The notes: a model not told the origin generated them from the sequence alone. 56,873 bases of DNA from Rhodococcus sp. KRD162 (GCF_017168335.1 NZ_JABFAU010000009.1:64458-121330); one strand, 5' to 3'; shown: positions 17,451-26,977, counted from the first letter of the stretch. Program-made: numbers and translations.

Positions 17451-17470
17451 CATATTGCGATATGCGCATA
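17451..17470. promoter_or_regulatory. Palindromes at the CDF gene promoter
   Basis: TATGCGCATA at 17461-17470 is a perfect 10-bp palindrome. It overlaps CATATTGCGATATG at 17451-17464, an imperfect one. Such AT-rich repeats upstream of CDF genes are usual ArsR/SmtB sites (KmtR controls a cdf gene in mycobacteria). A regulator encoded elsewhere is inferred. Confidence 0.5.
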
Positions 17471-17518
17471 CATGCAAGTGTTGAAGGATCATCCGGCGGT
17501 GGCTGCCCGGACTCGTAC

Positions 17519-17535
17519 AACTATCATTCGTAGTA
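17519..17535. promoter_or_regulatory. BlaI box 3 (copD promoter), degenerate
   Basis: AACTATCATTCGTAGTA matches the consensus at 11 of 14 defined positions, with both outer arms largely kept. It lies 75 bp before the copD start. Confidence 0.65.
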
Positions 17536-17609
17536 GTTCATTGTCGGCGCAGGTCGGACTGCCTCGCGCCCATGCCGGAAACACGATCCACCGGGAAGAG
17601 GCGCACACC

Positions 17610-19634
17610 ATGGCCACCGAAGCGGCCCATTCGACCCGCGGCGCAGTGGATCGACGCTCCGGATCGCAGGTGATGGTGCTGTGCGCAGCGATTGCCGCGG
17701 TGGTCGCTGCACTGCTCGCAGCGATGTCGACGTCGCAAGCGCTCGTGCTGTTGGGTCTGCCCGATCCGGGCCCGATCACCACGTACGGGATCCCGGCACT
17801 GACCGCGATCGGCGAGGTGGCTGCCGTCGTGGCGGCGGGGTCGCTGCTCCTCGCGGCATTTCTCGTTCCGCCTCAGAGGTCGGGTGTGCTCGACATCGAC
17901 GGGTACGTAGCCGTCCGCACCGCGGCGAAGGCCTCCGCAGTGTGGGCGGTGTGCGCGGCGGCGTTGGTGCCGCTGACACTCTCGGACGCCTCGGGTCAAC
18001 CTGTCGGATCCGTTGCAGCGCAACCGGTGCAGTTCCTCGGTGCGATCGGCGATGTCGAGGCCTCCACTGCATGGGCCATCACCTCTGCGGTCGCGGCGAT
18101 CACCGCCGCAGCATGCGCGGCGGTGTTGCGGCATCGATGGACCCCCGCCTTGTTCGCCCTGTCGATGCTCGCGTTGATCCCGCGCGCGGTCACCGGCCAC
18201 TCCTCGACCGGCGGCAATCACGACATCGCGACGAACTCGTTGATCCTGCACATCCTCGCTGCCGCGCTGTGGGTGGGCGGACTCCTCGCACTTCTCGCTC
18301 ATGCGCTGCGCGGAGGTGGGCACCTTGCCGTCGCGACCCGCCGCTACTCGACGCTCGCTCTGGTCGCGTTCGTGATCATGGCGGTCTCCGGAGTGGTCAA
18401 CGCTGCCGTGCGAGTGCCCGTGACGTCGCTGTGGGATTCGACGTACGGCGCTCTGATACTGGCGAAGATCGCAGCTCTGGCGATCGTGGGGACCCTCGGG
18501 TGGATACAGCGACGACGAACGGTCCGCGCTCTGGCTCACGACCCCGCGAGGCGCAGATCCCTGATCACGTTGTCGATGATCGAGACCCTCGTTCTCGTCA
18601 CCACCGTGGGCCTGGCGGTCGCACTGGGCCGCACTCCCCCGCCCCCGCCGCAGGACACCTCGCTGCCCCAGGCGCACGAAGAGGCCTTGGGCTACGTGTT
18701 GGACGGCCCGCCCACCGCTGCGCGGTTGGCGTTCGAGTGGCGTTTCGACCTGGTGTTCGGCTCCGCGGCGGTGATCGCGGCCGTCCTGTATCTGGTGGCC
18801 GTGCGGCGCCGTCGGCGGGCAGGCCTGTCATGGCGGCGGCGGTGGACAGCGAGCTGGTTGGCGGGTACTGCGGTGCTGCTCGTGGCGACCTCGTCCGGGG
18901 TCGGGTTCTACAGCCCGGCGATGTTCAGCGTGCACATGGCGGGACTGACCGCGGTCGCCGTCGCCGTGCCGTTGCTGTTGGTCCTCGGCCGACCGGCAAC
19001 CTTGTTCGCCTCGGTCCTGCCGACCGCGTCGGCCGCCGAAGCACCGGGCTCGCGCGAATGGCTCCGGGCTGCATGGCAGAGCCGAGCAGCCCGGATCGCG
19101 ATACACCCGTGGGTCAGCACCACGGTGTTCCTGAGCAGCTTCTACCTGCTCTACCCCGGCGGACTGTTCGACACCGTCGCCGACTCGCATGTGGCACACA
19201 TGGTGATGAAGGGCTGGTTCCTGACCGTCGGGATGGTGATGTTCTGGGGCACGGTCGGCGAAGACCCGGTACCGAGACCGATCGCGGGACTGACGAAGTT
19301 GCTCGCGAGTATCACCGCATTGGCCGGGTTCGCATTCTTCCTCGTCGTGACGATCGATCTCGAGACCGCGCTCGGAGCGAGCTTCTACAGCGGACTGCGT
19401 CTGGACTGGAACGCAGACCTGCTGGCCGACCAGCGGCGCGGCGGCACTCTGGCGTGGGGCATCGGGGAGTTGCCGTTGCTCGCTGCCGCGGTTCTCGCCG
19501 CGGTCCGGTGGTCGGCGGCCGACGAGAGCGCGGCACGGCAACGAGACCGCCGAGTCGACGATCAAGGTGATACCGAACTCGAGGCGTACAACACCATGCT
19601 CGGTGGCCTGTCCTCTCGGCGCGATCACCCCTGA
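17610..19634 (+). CDS. copD: CopD-CtaG fusion: copper transport and oxidase assembly membrane protein
   Basis: A 674-residue polytopic protein. The first half (residues to about 360) is CopD-like with around eight helices and conserved histidines, including GHSSTGGNHD, and is thought to move copper across the membrane. The second half is a CtaG-type domain, recognised by FYSPAMFSVHMAG, HMVMKGWFLTVG and a WGIGELPLL tail, which helps insert copper into cytochrome oxidase. The ATG at 17610 follows GAAGAGG; upstream sequence in frame passes through the operator and is not coding. A BlaI box lies 75 bp upstream. A deleted copy of this fusion lies at 51.3-52.2 kb. Confidence 0.9.
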   Translation: MATEAAHSTRGAVDRRSGSQVMVLCAAIAAVVAALLAAMSTSQALVLLGLPDPGPITTYGIPALTAIGEVAAVVAAGSLLLAAFLVPPQRSGVLDIDGYVAVRTAAKASAVWAVCAAALVPLTLSDASGQPVGSVAAQPVQFLGAIGDVEASTAWAITSAVAAITAAACAAVLRHRWTPALFALSMLALIPRAVTGHSSTGGNHDIATNSLILHILAAALWVGGLLALLAHALRGGGHLAVATRRYSTLALVAFVIMAVSGVVNAAVRVPVTSLWDSTYGALILAKIAALAIVGTLGWIQRRRTVRALAHDPARRRSLITLSMIETLVLVTTVGLAVALGRTPPPPPQDTSLPQAHEEALGYVLDGPPTAARLAFEWRFDLVFGSAAVIAAVLYLVAVRRRRRAGLSWRRRWTASWLAGTAVLLVATSSGVGFYSPAMFSVHMAGLTAVAVAVPLLLVLGRPATLFASVLPTASAAEAPGSREWLRAAWQSRAARIAIHPWVSTTVFLSSFYLLYPGGLFDTVADSHVAHMVMKGWFLTVGMVMFWGTVGEDPVPRPIAGLTKLLASITALAGFAFFLVVTIDLETALGASFYSGLRLDWNADLLADQRRGGTLAWGIGELPLLAAAVLAAVRWSAADESAARQRDRRVDDQGDTELEAYNTMLGGLSSRRDHP

Positions 19635-19664
19635 TACCCGAAACGCCCAGCCCTGTTCCGGTGC

Positions 19665-19725
19665 GGATGTCGTAGCCCGGCGGGATGTCGTAGCCCGGCG
19701 GGATGTCGTAGCCCGGCGGGATGTC
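19665..19725. repeat. 18-bp tandem repeat, 3.4 copies
   Basis: The unit GGATGTCGTAGCCCGGCG is repeated exactly three times (19665, 19683, 19701) with a partial fourth copy. It lies between the copD stop and the next BlaI box. Exact repeats suggest recent slippage. No protein role is supported. Confidence 0.9.
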
Positions 19726-19779
19726 CTCCGAGGACCGTGACCAGCGGTACGGACGAATCCGGGTCGAGTGGGATGGAAA

Positions 19780-19796
19780 AACTATGCTCGATAGTA
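19780..19796. promoter_or_regulatory. BlaI box 4 (M23-blaI-M56 operon)
   Basis: AACTATGCTCGATAGTA matches the consensus at 12 of 14 defined positions and is extended by GTAA. It lies 71 bp upstream of the M23 gene that leads into blaI, so the repressor probably controls its own operon. Confidence 0.75.
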
Positions 19797-19867
19797 GTAA
19801 CCTGTGGCCTGACCGTCACCATTTCGTTATCTCGAGCGAGGCCACGGCCTCATAGCCACCAAGGATT

Positions 19868-20965
19868 GTGATCTTGGCCCGACACCGCACACCCGATCCG
19901 ATCGACGACGACTACGCAGCGCCGGCACCCGGCGTCGCGGTCTCGATGCCCGTCGGCAACAGGCCGACGGCGCTCATCGATCACCCCCGTCATCGACACG
20001 CCGGGTTCGCACCCTCGCGTTTCGTGACCGAGTCGCCCGCCGAGACCGTGTACTCCGACAATCGGTCGCAGGACGAGCACACGCCTTCGGCGCAGACGCC
20101 CGCACCGGATGTACCCGCTCACGCGGTCAGCGCCGCCTGGGACACCGCGGCCGCGGACACTGCCGCGTCGATGTGGGTGCACGTGGCCGGTCCGGACGAG
20201 ACGACACACGGCGACGGTGGCCGCGATGTAGTGCAGGCCGTGTCGCGACGTGCTCGCCGCGGACTTCATCGCCGCCGGGTGCCGAAGCCGGGTGGCCGCG
20301 CCATCGCTGCGTCGGTCGCGGTCGGTGCCTTTCTGTCCGCGGCAGCGACGTCTCCGAACACCGGGTCGCAGGACAGTGTGGCGCTCAGCGCTGCGAGTAT
20401 CGATAGCCCTCCCGCCGGCGTCCTGCCGCCGAGCCCGGTCGTCGCCTCACCCCCGCAGGTGTTGCAAATGCCCGATCTCGATGTCGGCCGGCTCGCGCAG
20501 CGCATGACCGAGCAACTCGCCGAGGGGGGAGTTCGGGCGGCGGAGCGCGCCGCACGCGATGCCGAGGCGCGGCGCCCGCTCTCGGTGGTGCCGGTGTCGG
20601 GCACATTGACCTCCAGTTCTGGGCCGCGTTGGGGGACAACGCATTACGGACTCGACATCGCCAATACGATCGGGACGCCGATCGTATCGGTGACCGACGG
20701 TGAGGTCATCGAAGCAGGGCCGGCGCAAGGGTTCGGCCTGTGGGTGCGTATTCGTCAGGACGACGGCACGATCGGGGTGTACGGCCACATAGACCAGGCG
20801 CTCGTCACCGCCGGTCAACGCGTGAAAGCCGGCGAGCTCATTGCTACGGTAGGCAACCGAGGCCAATCCACCGGACCCCACCTGCATTACGAAGTGTGGC
20901 AACCCGACGGTGCCAAGTCCGACCCGACGGCGTGGCTGTCGGCACGCGGAGTCGATATCACCTGA
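19868..20965 (+). CDS. M23-family (LytM-like) peptidoglycan endopeptidase
   Basis: A cell-wall or envelope zinc metallopeptidase of about 365 residues. A long Ala/Asp/His-rich cytoplasmic arm precedes a single membrane helix at about residues 143-161. A short coiled stretch (about 200-235) follows, then the C-terminal LytM domain. The zinc ligands are H259 and D263 (HYGLD) and H340 (GPHLHYEV, with H338 catalytic). The start is a GTG close to AAGGA; a TTG at 19874 is an alternative with better spacing. It lies 25 bp before blaI. A relative with the same GPAQGFGLWVRIR stretch lies at 25.9-27.0 kb, also behind a BlaI box. Confidence 0.88.
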   Translation: MILARHRTPDPIDDDYAAPAPGVAVSMPVGNRPTALIDHPRHRHAGFAPSRFVTESPAETVYSDNRSQDEHTPSAQTPAPDVPAHAVSAAWDTAAADTAASMWVHVAGPDETTHGDGGRDVVQAVSRRARRGLHRRRVPKPGGRAIAASVAVGAFLSAAATSPNTGSQDSVALSAASIDSPPAGVLPPSPVVASPPQVLQMPDLDVGRLAQRMTEQLAEGGVRAAERAARDAEARRPLSVVPVSGTLTSSSGPRWGTTHYGLDIANTIGTPIVSVTDGEVIEAGPAQGFGLWVRIRQDDGTIGVYGHIDQALVTAGQRVKAGELIATVGNRGQSTGPHLHYEVWQPDGAKSDPTAWLSARGVDIT

Positions 20966-20990
20966 CACGACGAGGAAAGAAGAACTGGCG

Positions 20991-21344
20991 ATGAAAAGGC
21001 TCGGTGATCTCGAAGCGGAGGTGATGAACGTGCTCTGGCAATGTGATCGACCGCAGTCGGTCCACGACCTGCGTGAACGCATGGCCGACAGAAACCCCGC
21101 CTACACCACGATCCTGACCGTCGTGACCCATCTCCACGAGAAGGGGTGGGTCGAGCGGACCAAGCAGTCACGCGCCTATCTCTACTCGCCCGTGCAATCT
21201 CGGGCCGAGGCCACCTCGCAAGCGCTGCGCGAAATCCTCGACACCAGCACCGACTCGGCCGCCGTGCTGATGCATTTCGCGAAAACCGTCACCGACGACG
21301 AACTGGACGCCCTGCGGGGGAACCTGCCGGACGCGAACCGGTGA
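20991..21344 (+). CDS. blaI: BlaI/MecI/CopY-family transcriptional repressor (first copy)
   Basis: A winged-helix dimeric repressor of 117 residues. The ATG at 20991 is preceded by GAGGAAAG, which decides the start. The DNA-binding part is LGDLEAEVMNVLWQ through AYTTILTVVTHLHEKGWVER. The C-terminal dimerisation helices contain MHFAKTVTDDEL, where H95-F96 aligns with the Asn-Phe bond cleaved in staphylococcal BlaI. It lacks the CxC motifs of CopY, so copper would not bind it directly in that way. Its stop overlaps the GTG of the M56 gene. Eight palindromes of the TACTATGNNNCATAGTA type between 13.4 and 28.8 kb are the likely targets. Confidence 0.92.
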   Translation: MKRLGDLEAEVMNVLWQCDRPQSVHDLRERMADRNPAYTTILTVVTHLHEKGWVERTKQSRAYLYSPVQSRAEATSQALREILDTSTDSAAVLMHFAKTVTDDELDALRGNLPDANR

Positions 21345-22297
21345 TCGTCGCACTGGCATTACTCCTCGCCGCGACCCTGGTGGCCGTTGCCATGCCGCCG
21401 CTGCTGACCTCACTCACCCGCACCGTCGGCCCCTCTCTCGCCTTGACCGCTTGGATCGGCAGCATCGCCGGGGTGCTGTTTCTCGTGGGATCCGCGGTGG
21501 CGGTGTTGCTCTGGCCCGGCCATGCGCCGGCCGAGGGCATGGTCGAACTCGCCGTCCGCTGCCTGGGCTCGCTGCAACACGCGGCCCAGCCGTGGATCGG
21601 GGAAGCGGTCGCCGGGGCATCGGTCGTCCTCGCGGCGTCGGCATCGGCGCGCGTCCTGCGCTCGACTCGCCGTCAGCTTCGAGCGCGGTCCAAAGTCCGC
21701 GACTATCACCGCGATGTCATCGCCGTCGTGGCGCGCACGGACCCCGGACCCGAACCGATCATGTGGCTCGACCACCCACTCCCGCTGGCCTACAGCATCG
21801 ACGGTCGCCCCGGCTACGTCGTGGCCACCGAAGGCCTGCTCGCCCATCTCGATCCCGAACAACAGCGAGCAGTGATCGCACACGAACGTGCCCACCTGCG
21901 CGGGCGCCATCACCGCATCGTCAACATCTGCGAGATCCTGGCCAAAGCGCTTCCTCGCGTTCCCCTCTTCGCCGCGGCACCCGCGGCGGTACGGGTCCTG
22001 GTCGAGGTCGCAGCCGACCGGTCCGCGGCCGCAGTCACCAGCGCCGACACTGTACGTTCGGCATTGTCGACGGTCTCGCAGGCGCATTCTGCGCGGCCAC
22101 TGTGGGCACTGGGCCTGATCGGGGACTCGACCACCGAGCGGTTGCATCACCTCGACACGAGCGCGCAAACACCGAGCCGAACCCGAGCGGGCGCTTATGC
22201 TGCCGCCGCCGTGCTGCCCCTCGTCGTGCCGGCCGTGTTGGCCGTCGTCTCGCTCAGCGCGGTCTCCGCCGCAGCGTGCGCGGTCCTGCTGATCTGA
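21341..22297 (+). CDS. BlaR-like M56 membrane zinc metallopeptidase
   Basis: The presumed signal transducer that inactivates the BlaI partner. The protein has 318 residues with helices at both ends and a cytoplasmic metalloprotease loop. The zinc motif HERAH is at residues 181-185, with a downstream Glu in [11 protein letters not shown] as the likely third ligand. It lacks the extracellular penicillin-binding sensor domain of staphylococcal BlaR1 (about 600 residues), so the stimulus need not be a beta-lactam. Translation starts at GTG overlapping the blaI stop (GTGA). The neighbourhood suggests envelope copper or thiol stress as the cue, which is inference. Confidence 0.9.
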   Translation: MIVALALLLAATLVAVAMPPLLTSLTRTVGPSLALTAWIGSIAGVLFLVGSAVAVLLWPGHAPAEGMVELAVRCLGSLQHAAQPWIGEAVAGASVVLAASASARVLRSTRRQLRARSKVRDYHRDVIAVVARTDPGPEPIMWLDHPLPLAYSIDGRPGYVVATEGLLAHLDPEQQRAVIAHERAHLRGRHHRIVNICEILAKALPRVPLFAAAPAAVRVLVEVAADRSAAAVTSADTVRSALSTVSQAHSARPLWALGLIGDSTTERLHHLDTSAQTPSRTRAGAYAAAAVLPLVVPAVLAVVSLSAVSAAACAVLLI

Positions 22298-22308
22298 ACA
22301 ACCCCAAA

Positions 22309-22325
22309 TACTATGCTGCATAGTA
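22309..22325. promoter_or_regulatory. BlaI box 5 (ctaD promoter)
   Basis: TACTATGCTGCATAGTA is a perfect consensus match, 57 bp before ctaD and just after the M56 gene. Confidence 0.9.
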
Positions 22326-22382
22326 TTTGGGTTACACTGGCGGACGCGTCCTGTAATTCGCGTGCGACACGAAGGTGGTTCC

Positions 22383-24155
22383 ATGACGGCGCTGACATCT
22401 CCTCCGGCTGCGCCGGCGGTTCGCCCCTATCCACCCCGCGGGGCCCGCAAGGGGTCGTTCCTGCACACGATGGTCACCACCACCGATCCGAAGGTCATCG
22501 GACTGATGTACTTGGTGACCTCGTTCGGGTTCTTTCTCGTCGGTGGCCTGATGGCGTTGATCATGCGCTCCGAGCTCGCGGTCCCGGGAATGCAGTTCCT
22601 CTCCAACGAGCAGTACAACCAGCTCTTCACCATGCACGGCACGATCATGCTGCTGCTCTACGCCACCCCGATCGTCTTCGGCTTCGGCAACTACATCCTG
22701 CCGCTGCAGATCGGCGCACCCGATGTCGCCTTCCCCCGGCTCAATGCCTTCTCCTACTGGCTGTACCTGTTCGGCGCACTGGTCACCACCGCAGGTTTCA
22801 TCAGCCCCGGCGGTGCCGCAGACTTCGGCTGGACCGCGTACACCCCGTTGAGCAGCGCCGTCTACTCCCCCGGTATCGGATCCGACCTGTGGATCGTGGG
22901 CCTGCTCGTCGCCGGCCTGGGCACCATCCTGGGCGGGGTCAACATGGTCACCACCGTGGTGTGCCTGCGCGCACCGGGAATGACGATGTTCCGGCTACCG
23001 ATCTTCACCTGGAACATCCTGGTGACCTCGATCTTGATCCTGCTGGCGTTCCCACTGCTGACCGCAGCACTGATGGGCCTGCTCGCCGACCGTAAACTCG
23101 GCACCCACATCTTCGATCCCGCCAACGGCGGAGCGTTGCTCTGGCAGCACCTGTTCTGGTTCTTCGGACACCCCGAGGTCTACATCATCGCGCTACCGTT
23201 CTTCGGAATCGTCTCGGAGATCTTCCCGGTCTTCTCCCGCAAACCCATCTTCGGGTACAAGGGGTTGATCTACGCCACCGTCGGCATCGCCGCCCTGTCC
23301 ATCGCGGTGTGGGCGCACCACATGTACGCCACCGGTGCCGTGCTGCTGCCGTTCTTCTCGTTCATGACCTTCCTCATCGCCGTGCCGACCGGGGTGAAGA
23401 TCTTCAACTGGATCGGCACCATGTGGCGCGGCCAGGTCACCCTCGAATCCCCCATGCTCTTCTCCATCGGATTCCTGATCACGTTCGTCTTCGGTGGACT
23501 GTCCGGAGTGCTCCTGGCGAGCCCGCCCATCGACTTCAACGTCACCGACACCTACTTCGTCGTCGCGCACTTCCACTACGTCGTGTTCGGAACGGTCGTG
23601 TTCGCGACCTACGCCGGCATCTACTTCTGGTTCCCCAAGATGACCGGCCGCATGCTCGACGAACGACTGGGCAAGTGGCACTTCTGGCTGACGTTCCTCG
23701 GCTTCCACGCCACCTTCCTCGTCCAGCACTGGCTCGGCGCCCAAGGAATGCCGCGCCGCTACGCCGACTACCTCCCGTCCGACGGATTCACCACCCTCAA
23801 CCAGATCTCGACCGTGGGATCGTTCGTCCTCGGGGCCTCGACGCTGCCGTTCATCTGGAACGTGTTCAAGAGCTACCGCTACGGCGAAGTGGTCACCGTC
23901 GACGACCCCTGGGGCTTCGGTAACTCCCTCGAGTGGGCGACCAGTTGCCCACCCCCGCGGCACAATTTCATCGAGATGCCCCGGATCCGCTCCGAGCGGC
24001 CGGCGTTCGAGCTGCACTATCCGCACATGGTCGAACGCATCCGCGCCGAGCAGCACGTCGGTGGCCCGCACTCGGATTCGATCGCGCCCTCGGAAGTGAT
24101 CACCGAAGCGATTGCCGGACCGGACGTATCGAAACGGCCGGACGTCGACAAGTAA
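22383..24155 (+). CDS. ctaD: Cytochrome c oxidase subunit I (aa3 type)
   Basis: The catalytic subunit of the heme-copper terminal oxidase, 590 residues with twelve helices. The heme a ligand is in [12 protein letters not shown]. The CuB and cross-link region is [10 protein letters not shown], followed by HHMYATG. The a3/a ligands are in [11 protein letters not shown]. The proton channels look complete. The ATG at 22383 follows AAGGTGG. The other subunits (ctaC, ctaE) are not in the window, so this is probably an extra or stress-specific subunit I that joins chromosomal partners. A perfect BlaI box lies 57 bp upstream, so expression is expected to be inducible. Confidence 0.95.
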   Translation: MTALTSPPAAPAVRPYPPRGARKGSFLHTMVTTTDPKVIGLMYLVTSFGFFLVGGLMALIMRSELAVPGMQFLSNEQYNQLFTMHGTIMLLLYATPIVFGFGNYILPLQIGAPDVAFPRLNAFSYWLYLFGALVTTAGFISPGGAADFGWTAYTPLSSAVYSPGIGSDLWIVGLLVAGLGTILGGVNMVTTVVCLRAPGMTMFRLPIFTWNILVTSILILLAFPLLTAALMGLLADRKLGTHIFDPANGGALLWQHLFWFFGHPEVYIIALPFFGIVSEIFPVFSRKPIFGYKGLIYATVGIAALSIAVWAHHMYATGAVLLPFFSFMTFLIAVPTGVKIFNWIGTMWRGQVTLESPMLFSIGFLITFVFGGLSGVLLASPPIDFNVTDTYFVVAHFHYVVFGTVVFATYAGIYFWFPKMTGRMLDERLGKWHFWLTFLGFHATFLVQHWLGAQGMPRRYADYLPSDGFTTLNQISTVGSFVLGASTLPFIWNVFKSYRYGEVVTVDDPWGFGNSLEWATSCPPPRHNFIEMPRIRSERPAFELHYPHMVERIRAEQHVGGPHSDSIAPSEVITEAIAGPDVSKRPDVDK

Positions 24156-24193
24156 CACGGTCGACCGACCCCCGTAGGCTCACACCCCCTTAC

Positions 24194-24210
24194 TACTAGT
24201 GCGCATAGTA
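24194..24210. promoter_or_regulatory. BlaI box 6 (copC promoter)
   Basis: TACTAGTGCGCATAGTA matches 12 of 14 consensus positions. It sits inside a longer inverted repeat whose outer arms are TTACTACTA and TAGTAGTAA. It lies 36 bp before copC. Confidence 0.85.
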
Positions 24211-24246
24211 GTAAGGAGAATCAGTACGACCAGAGGAGAACCGAAC

Positions 24247-24840
24247 GTGAAACGATGGATGCTGGTCGCCGTGCTCATGTGCGGCACAGCACTGTTCTCC
24301 GCGGCCCCGGCATCGGCGCACAGTGAACTCGTCAGCTCCGACCCCCCGGCCGATGTGACGCTCGAGTTCGCACCGATCGGCGTCGGCCTCAAGTTCAATC
24401 AGGACATCAACGAATCGTTCGCGACCATCAGCGTGGTAGGTCCTGGCGATACTCAGTGGACGCAGGGTACGGCCACGGTCGAGGGCCCCGACGTATCGGT
24501 CCTGCTCGAGGACGGCCTACCCAACGGGCAGTACACCGTCGGCTACCGCGTCACCTCCGCGGACGGGCACCCGATCACCGGGTCGTACGGCTTTTCGGTC
24601 GACGTCGCGGAGACCGCCACCCGCCCGGACGCTGCTGCACAGCAATCGCAGGGCGGTGCGACCTCGCCGGCTCCCTCGACCACGCCGACGCAGGCCTACG
24701 ATCCGAACAACCCGTCCGCCAGCGAGGACCGGCCACCGAAACAGAACACCATGATGCTGCTCTCCATCGTGGGCCTGACTGTCCTCGGTCTCGCTGCCAT
24801 CGCCCTGACGTTGGTGATCCGAGGCAAGGACAAGCAATGA
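24247..24840 (+). CDS. copC: CopC-like extracytoplasmic copper-binding protein
   Basis: Binds copper outside the membrane and hands it to CopD or oxidase assembly factors. The protein has 197 residues and starts at GTG with GAGGAGA upstream. The signal peptide ends at ASA, leaving H25 as the first mature residue, the N-terminal copper ligand of the family. Further ligands D106 and H108 lie in SADGHPITGSY. A Pro/Ser/Thr-rich linker and a C-terminal membrane helix (about 178-197) anchor it, as in actinobacterial CopC proteins. The next gene, ctaG, starts 10 bp after its stop. A BlaI box lies 36 bp upstream. Confidence 0.92.
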   Translation: MKRWMLVAVLMCGTALFSAAPASAHSELVSSDPPADVTLEFAPIGVGLKFNQDINESFATISVVGPGDTQWTQGTATVEGPDVSVLLEDGLPNGQYTVGYRVTSADGHPITGSYGFSVDVAETATRPDAAAQQSQGGATSPAPSTTPTQAYDPNNPSASEDRPPKQNTMMLLSIVGLTVLGLAAIALTLVIRGKDKQ

Positions 24841-24850
24841 CAGGGGCCCG

Positions 24851-25807
24851 ATGAACATCGCCGCCGTAACTCCCCCGGAAGGCCCGCCGACCCTGGCAGC
24901 GTTGCTGAGCTTCGATCTTCCGCCGCTCCCGATCCTGCCGATCGCCGGCATCGTCATGGCCGGACTGTACTGCTGGGGGCTCTACCGGATCCGCGGCCGG
25001 GGTATCGCATGGTCACGGTGGCGGAGTGCGAGTTTTCTGCTCGGCTGCGCGGCGCTGGTCCTGGTGACCGGACTGCAGGTCGAACGCTACGGATACAGCC
25101 TGTTCAGCGTCTTCATGTTCCAGCATCTGACGTTGTCGATGACCATCCCACCGTTGTTGGTGGTGGGTTCGCCCGGACGACTTCTGTTGCGTGCCACCGC
25201 TCATCACGGAGCCGGGCGGTGGGTACTGATCGCGGCGCTGACGGGGTTGCGTAGCCGCGCCGGGCGCATCGCACTACATCCAGGTCTGACGATCCCGTTG
25301 TTCCTCTTCAGCTATTACGGGCTGTATCTGTCGTCGATCTTCGATGTTCTCGCCATCACAGTCATCGGGCACGTATCGATGGAGATCTTCTTCTTCGCCA
25401 GCGGGCTGCTGTTCATCATCCCTGTGCTCGCCGTCGGCCCCCTCCCCGTTCGGCAGAGCAATCTGGGCCGGTTGTTCGACCTGTTCGTCGAGATGCCGTT
25501 GCATGTGTTCTTCGGTGTCATCCTGATGATGTCGAGCACCCCCATGCTCGCCACGTTCGCCTCCCCTCCCCCGCAGTGGGGTGTCGATCCGGTATCCGAT
25601 CAGAAGCTCGCCGGGGCGCTTGCGTGGTCCTACGGTGAGCCGGTGGCCCTGCTGGTGGTGCTCATCTTCTGCATTCGGTGGAACCGGGACGAAAAGGAGG
25701 AATCGGCTGCCGCGGACCGGCACGCCGAAGAAGACGGGTACAGCGAACTCAACGCCTACAACGACTTTCTGAAAAAGATCGGTAGCGAGACCAGTCAACG
25801 GACCTGA
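24851..25807 (+). CDS. ctaG: CtaG-type cytochrome c oxidase assembly factor
   Basis: A caa3-type CtaG membrane protein of 318 residues with about seven helices, required for copper insertion into CtaD-type oxidases. The helices contain the family's conserved histidines in FMFQHLTLSMTIPPLLV, ALHPGLTIPLFLF and VIGHVSMEIFFFASG. The region QWGVDPVSDQKLAGALAW is also typical. It starts 10 bp downstream of copC and should share its BlaI-controlled promoter. It is related to the C-terminal half of CopD-CtaG, so the island encodes two such domains. The end is convergent with the second M23 gene across an 84-bp gap. Confidence 0.9.
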   Translation: MNIAAVTPPEGPPTLAALLSFDLPPLPILPIAGIVMAGLYCWGLYRIRGRGIAWSRWRSASFLLGCAALVLVTGLQVERYGYSLFSVFMFQHLTLSMTIPPLLVVGSPGRLLLRATAHHGAGRWVLIAALTGLRSRAGRIALHPGLTIPLFLFSYYGLYLSSIFDVLAITVIGHVSMEIFFFASGLLFIIPVLAVGPLPVRQSNLGRLFDLFVEMPLHVFFGVILMMSSTPMLATFASPPPQWGVDPVSDQKLAGALAWSYGEPVALLVVLIFCIRWNRDEKEESAAADRHAEEDGYSELNAYNDFLKKIGSETSQRT

Positions 25808-25848
25808 GCTGTCGCGGCCGTCCCGCGCTCGGGGACTGCCGCGAGCTC
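25806..25848. terminator. Imperfect hairpin between convergent genes
   Basis: GAGCT-gt-CGCGG pairs with CCGCG-AGCTC across a loop of about 21 bases, between the ctaG and M23 stops. A bulged stem without T-run gives only moderate support for a terminator. Confidence 0.4.
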
Positions 25849-25891
25849 ATCGCCTGATCGCGCTTACTGGCAAGGGCCTGATCGGGCGCAT

Positions 25892-26977
25892 TCATCGCGC
25901 ACGTGTGCCCACCCCGATTCTGGCTCCACGCTCACCGAGCCAGGCTTGCGGATCGACCTTCTGTCCCGCGGGAGAAGTCGCCTCGAAATGCAGATGCGGA
26001 CCCGTCGAGTTACCGCGGTTCCCGACCTCTGCAATCCGATCGCCCTTACGGACGCGCTGACCCACCGTGACCGAATTTCCGTTGTTGTGCCCGTAGGTGG
26101 TGATCGATCCATCGTCGTGTCTGATCCGAACCCACAGCCCGAAGCCCTGTGCGGGCCCGGCGCTGATGACCGTTCCATCGGCCGCGGCGACGATCGGTGA
26201 GCCCAGTGAGTCGGCGATGTCGACACCGCCGTGTTGTGTCCCGCTTCGGGTGCCGAAATTCGAGGTGACCAGTCCGCTGCTGGGTGCGACAGCAGACGCA
26301 GTACCTCGGGAGGTGGCCGAGCCACCGGACGTGGAACCGCGCTGCTGTGCTGCATCAGGAACAGAATCTTCGGGCGCGGTCGTCTCGGATGCGGGAGGGG
26401 TGTCGGTGGTGCCGGGCACGGGCGAATCGCGGCCGGTGTTGCCCGTCACCGGATCCTGTTCCCCACCTCGGTCGCCGTCATGCGGGACTGCGGGGTCGAG
26501 GGCGTCGACCTGGAGCGATGCGGCGATACGAAGGGCCAGGAGTGGGTCGAGAGTCGCCAACGGGGCCAGGCAGGACAGGGACTGCGCCGGGGCATTCGAG
26601 ACTCCACGGGCGATGGCGTCGACGATGCATCCTGCCGACGCGGACACCGGGCCGGCGGTGTCCGCGATGACGCCGCCGGCCTGGGCGGCGGCCCACGTCG
26701 AGGATGCGAAGGCTGCGAGGTCTGCCACCGCGATCGGATCGGTACCGATTGTCGCGGCCCGATCGGCCAGGCGGATCAACCGGCTGACGGCGTCGGCGGT
26801 CTGCTGACCTTCGACCTCGTCCCCGGACTCCACGGCCGGTTGACCCGGATTCGCTTCGGCTACCGGGGCGTGCAGGAACACCGCACCGAGTGCGGCACCG
26901 ACGATCACGTATGTCCGCGCACCTCGGCATGCGCGACGTCGCCCGCCGCTCGGCGTCGTCTTTCCCGCGTTGTTCAC
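25892..26977 (-). CDS. M23-family peptidoglycan endopeptidase, secreted
   Basis: A second LytM-type zinc endopeptidase, about 361 residues. A signal or anchor helix near the N-terminus (TYVIVGAALGAVFLHAPVAEA) is followed by a helical domain with two cysteines, then a long Ser/Thr/Pro-rich linker. The C-terminal LytM domain has HGGVDIA and GPHLHFEA as zinc and catalytic motifs. The GTG at 26977 has AGAAGGGTGG upstream and is preferred over an ATG at 27013. The domain is close to that of the M23 gene at 19.9 kb. The nearest BlaI box is about 245 bp upstream, leaving an unusually long leader. Confidence 0.88.
   Translation of the reverse strand: MNNAGKTTPSGGRRRACRGARTYVIVGAALGAVFLHAPVAEANPGQPAVESGDEVEGQQTADAVSRLIRLADRAATIGTDPIAVADLAAFASSTWAAAQAGGVIADTAGPVSASAGCIVDAIARGVSNAPAQSLSCLAPLATLDPLLALRIAASLQVDALDPAVPHDGDRGGEQDPVTGNTGRDSPVPGTTDTPPASETTAPEDSVPDAAQQRGSTSGGSATSRGTASAVAPSSGLVTSNFGTRSGTQHGGVDIADSLGSPIVAAADGTVISAGPAQGFGLWVRIRHDDGSITTYGHNNGNSVTVGQRVRKGDRIAEVGNRGNSTGPHLHFEATSPAGQKVDPQAWLGERGARIGVGTRAR

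Noticed and set aside
17519..17535. Treating this degenerate site as random
   Set aside because: I kept it as a BlaI box because both outer arms are largely present and it lies at the expected distance from copD. The match is weaker than the others, so confidence is lower.
19665..19725. Tandem repeats as a possible CRISPR array
   Set aside because: Units are 18 bp and directly abutting with no spacers, and no cas genes are present.
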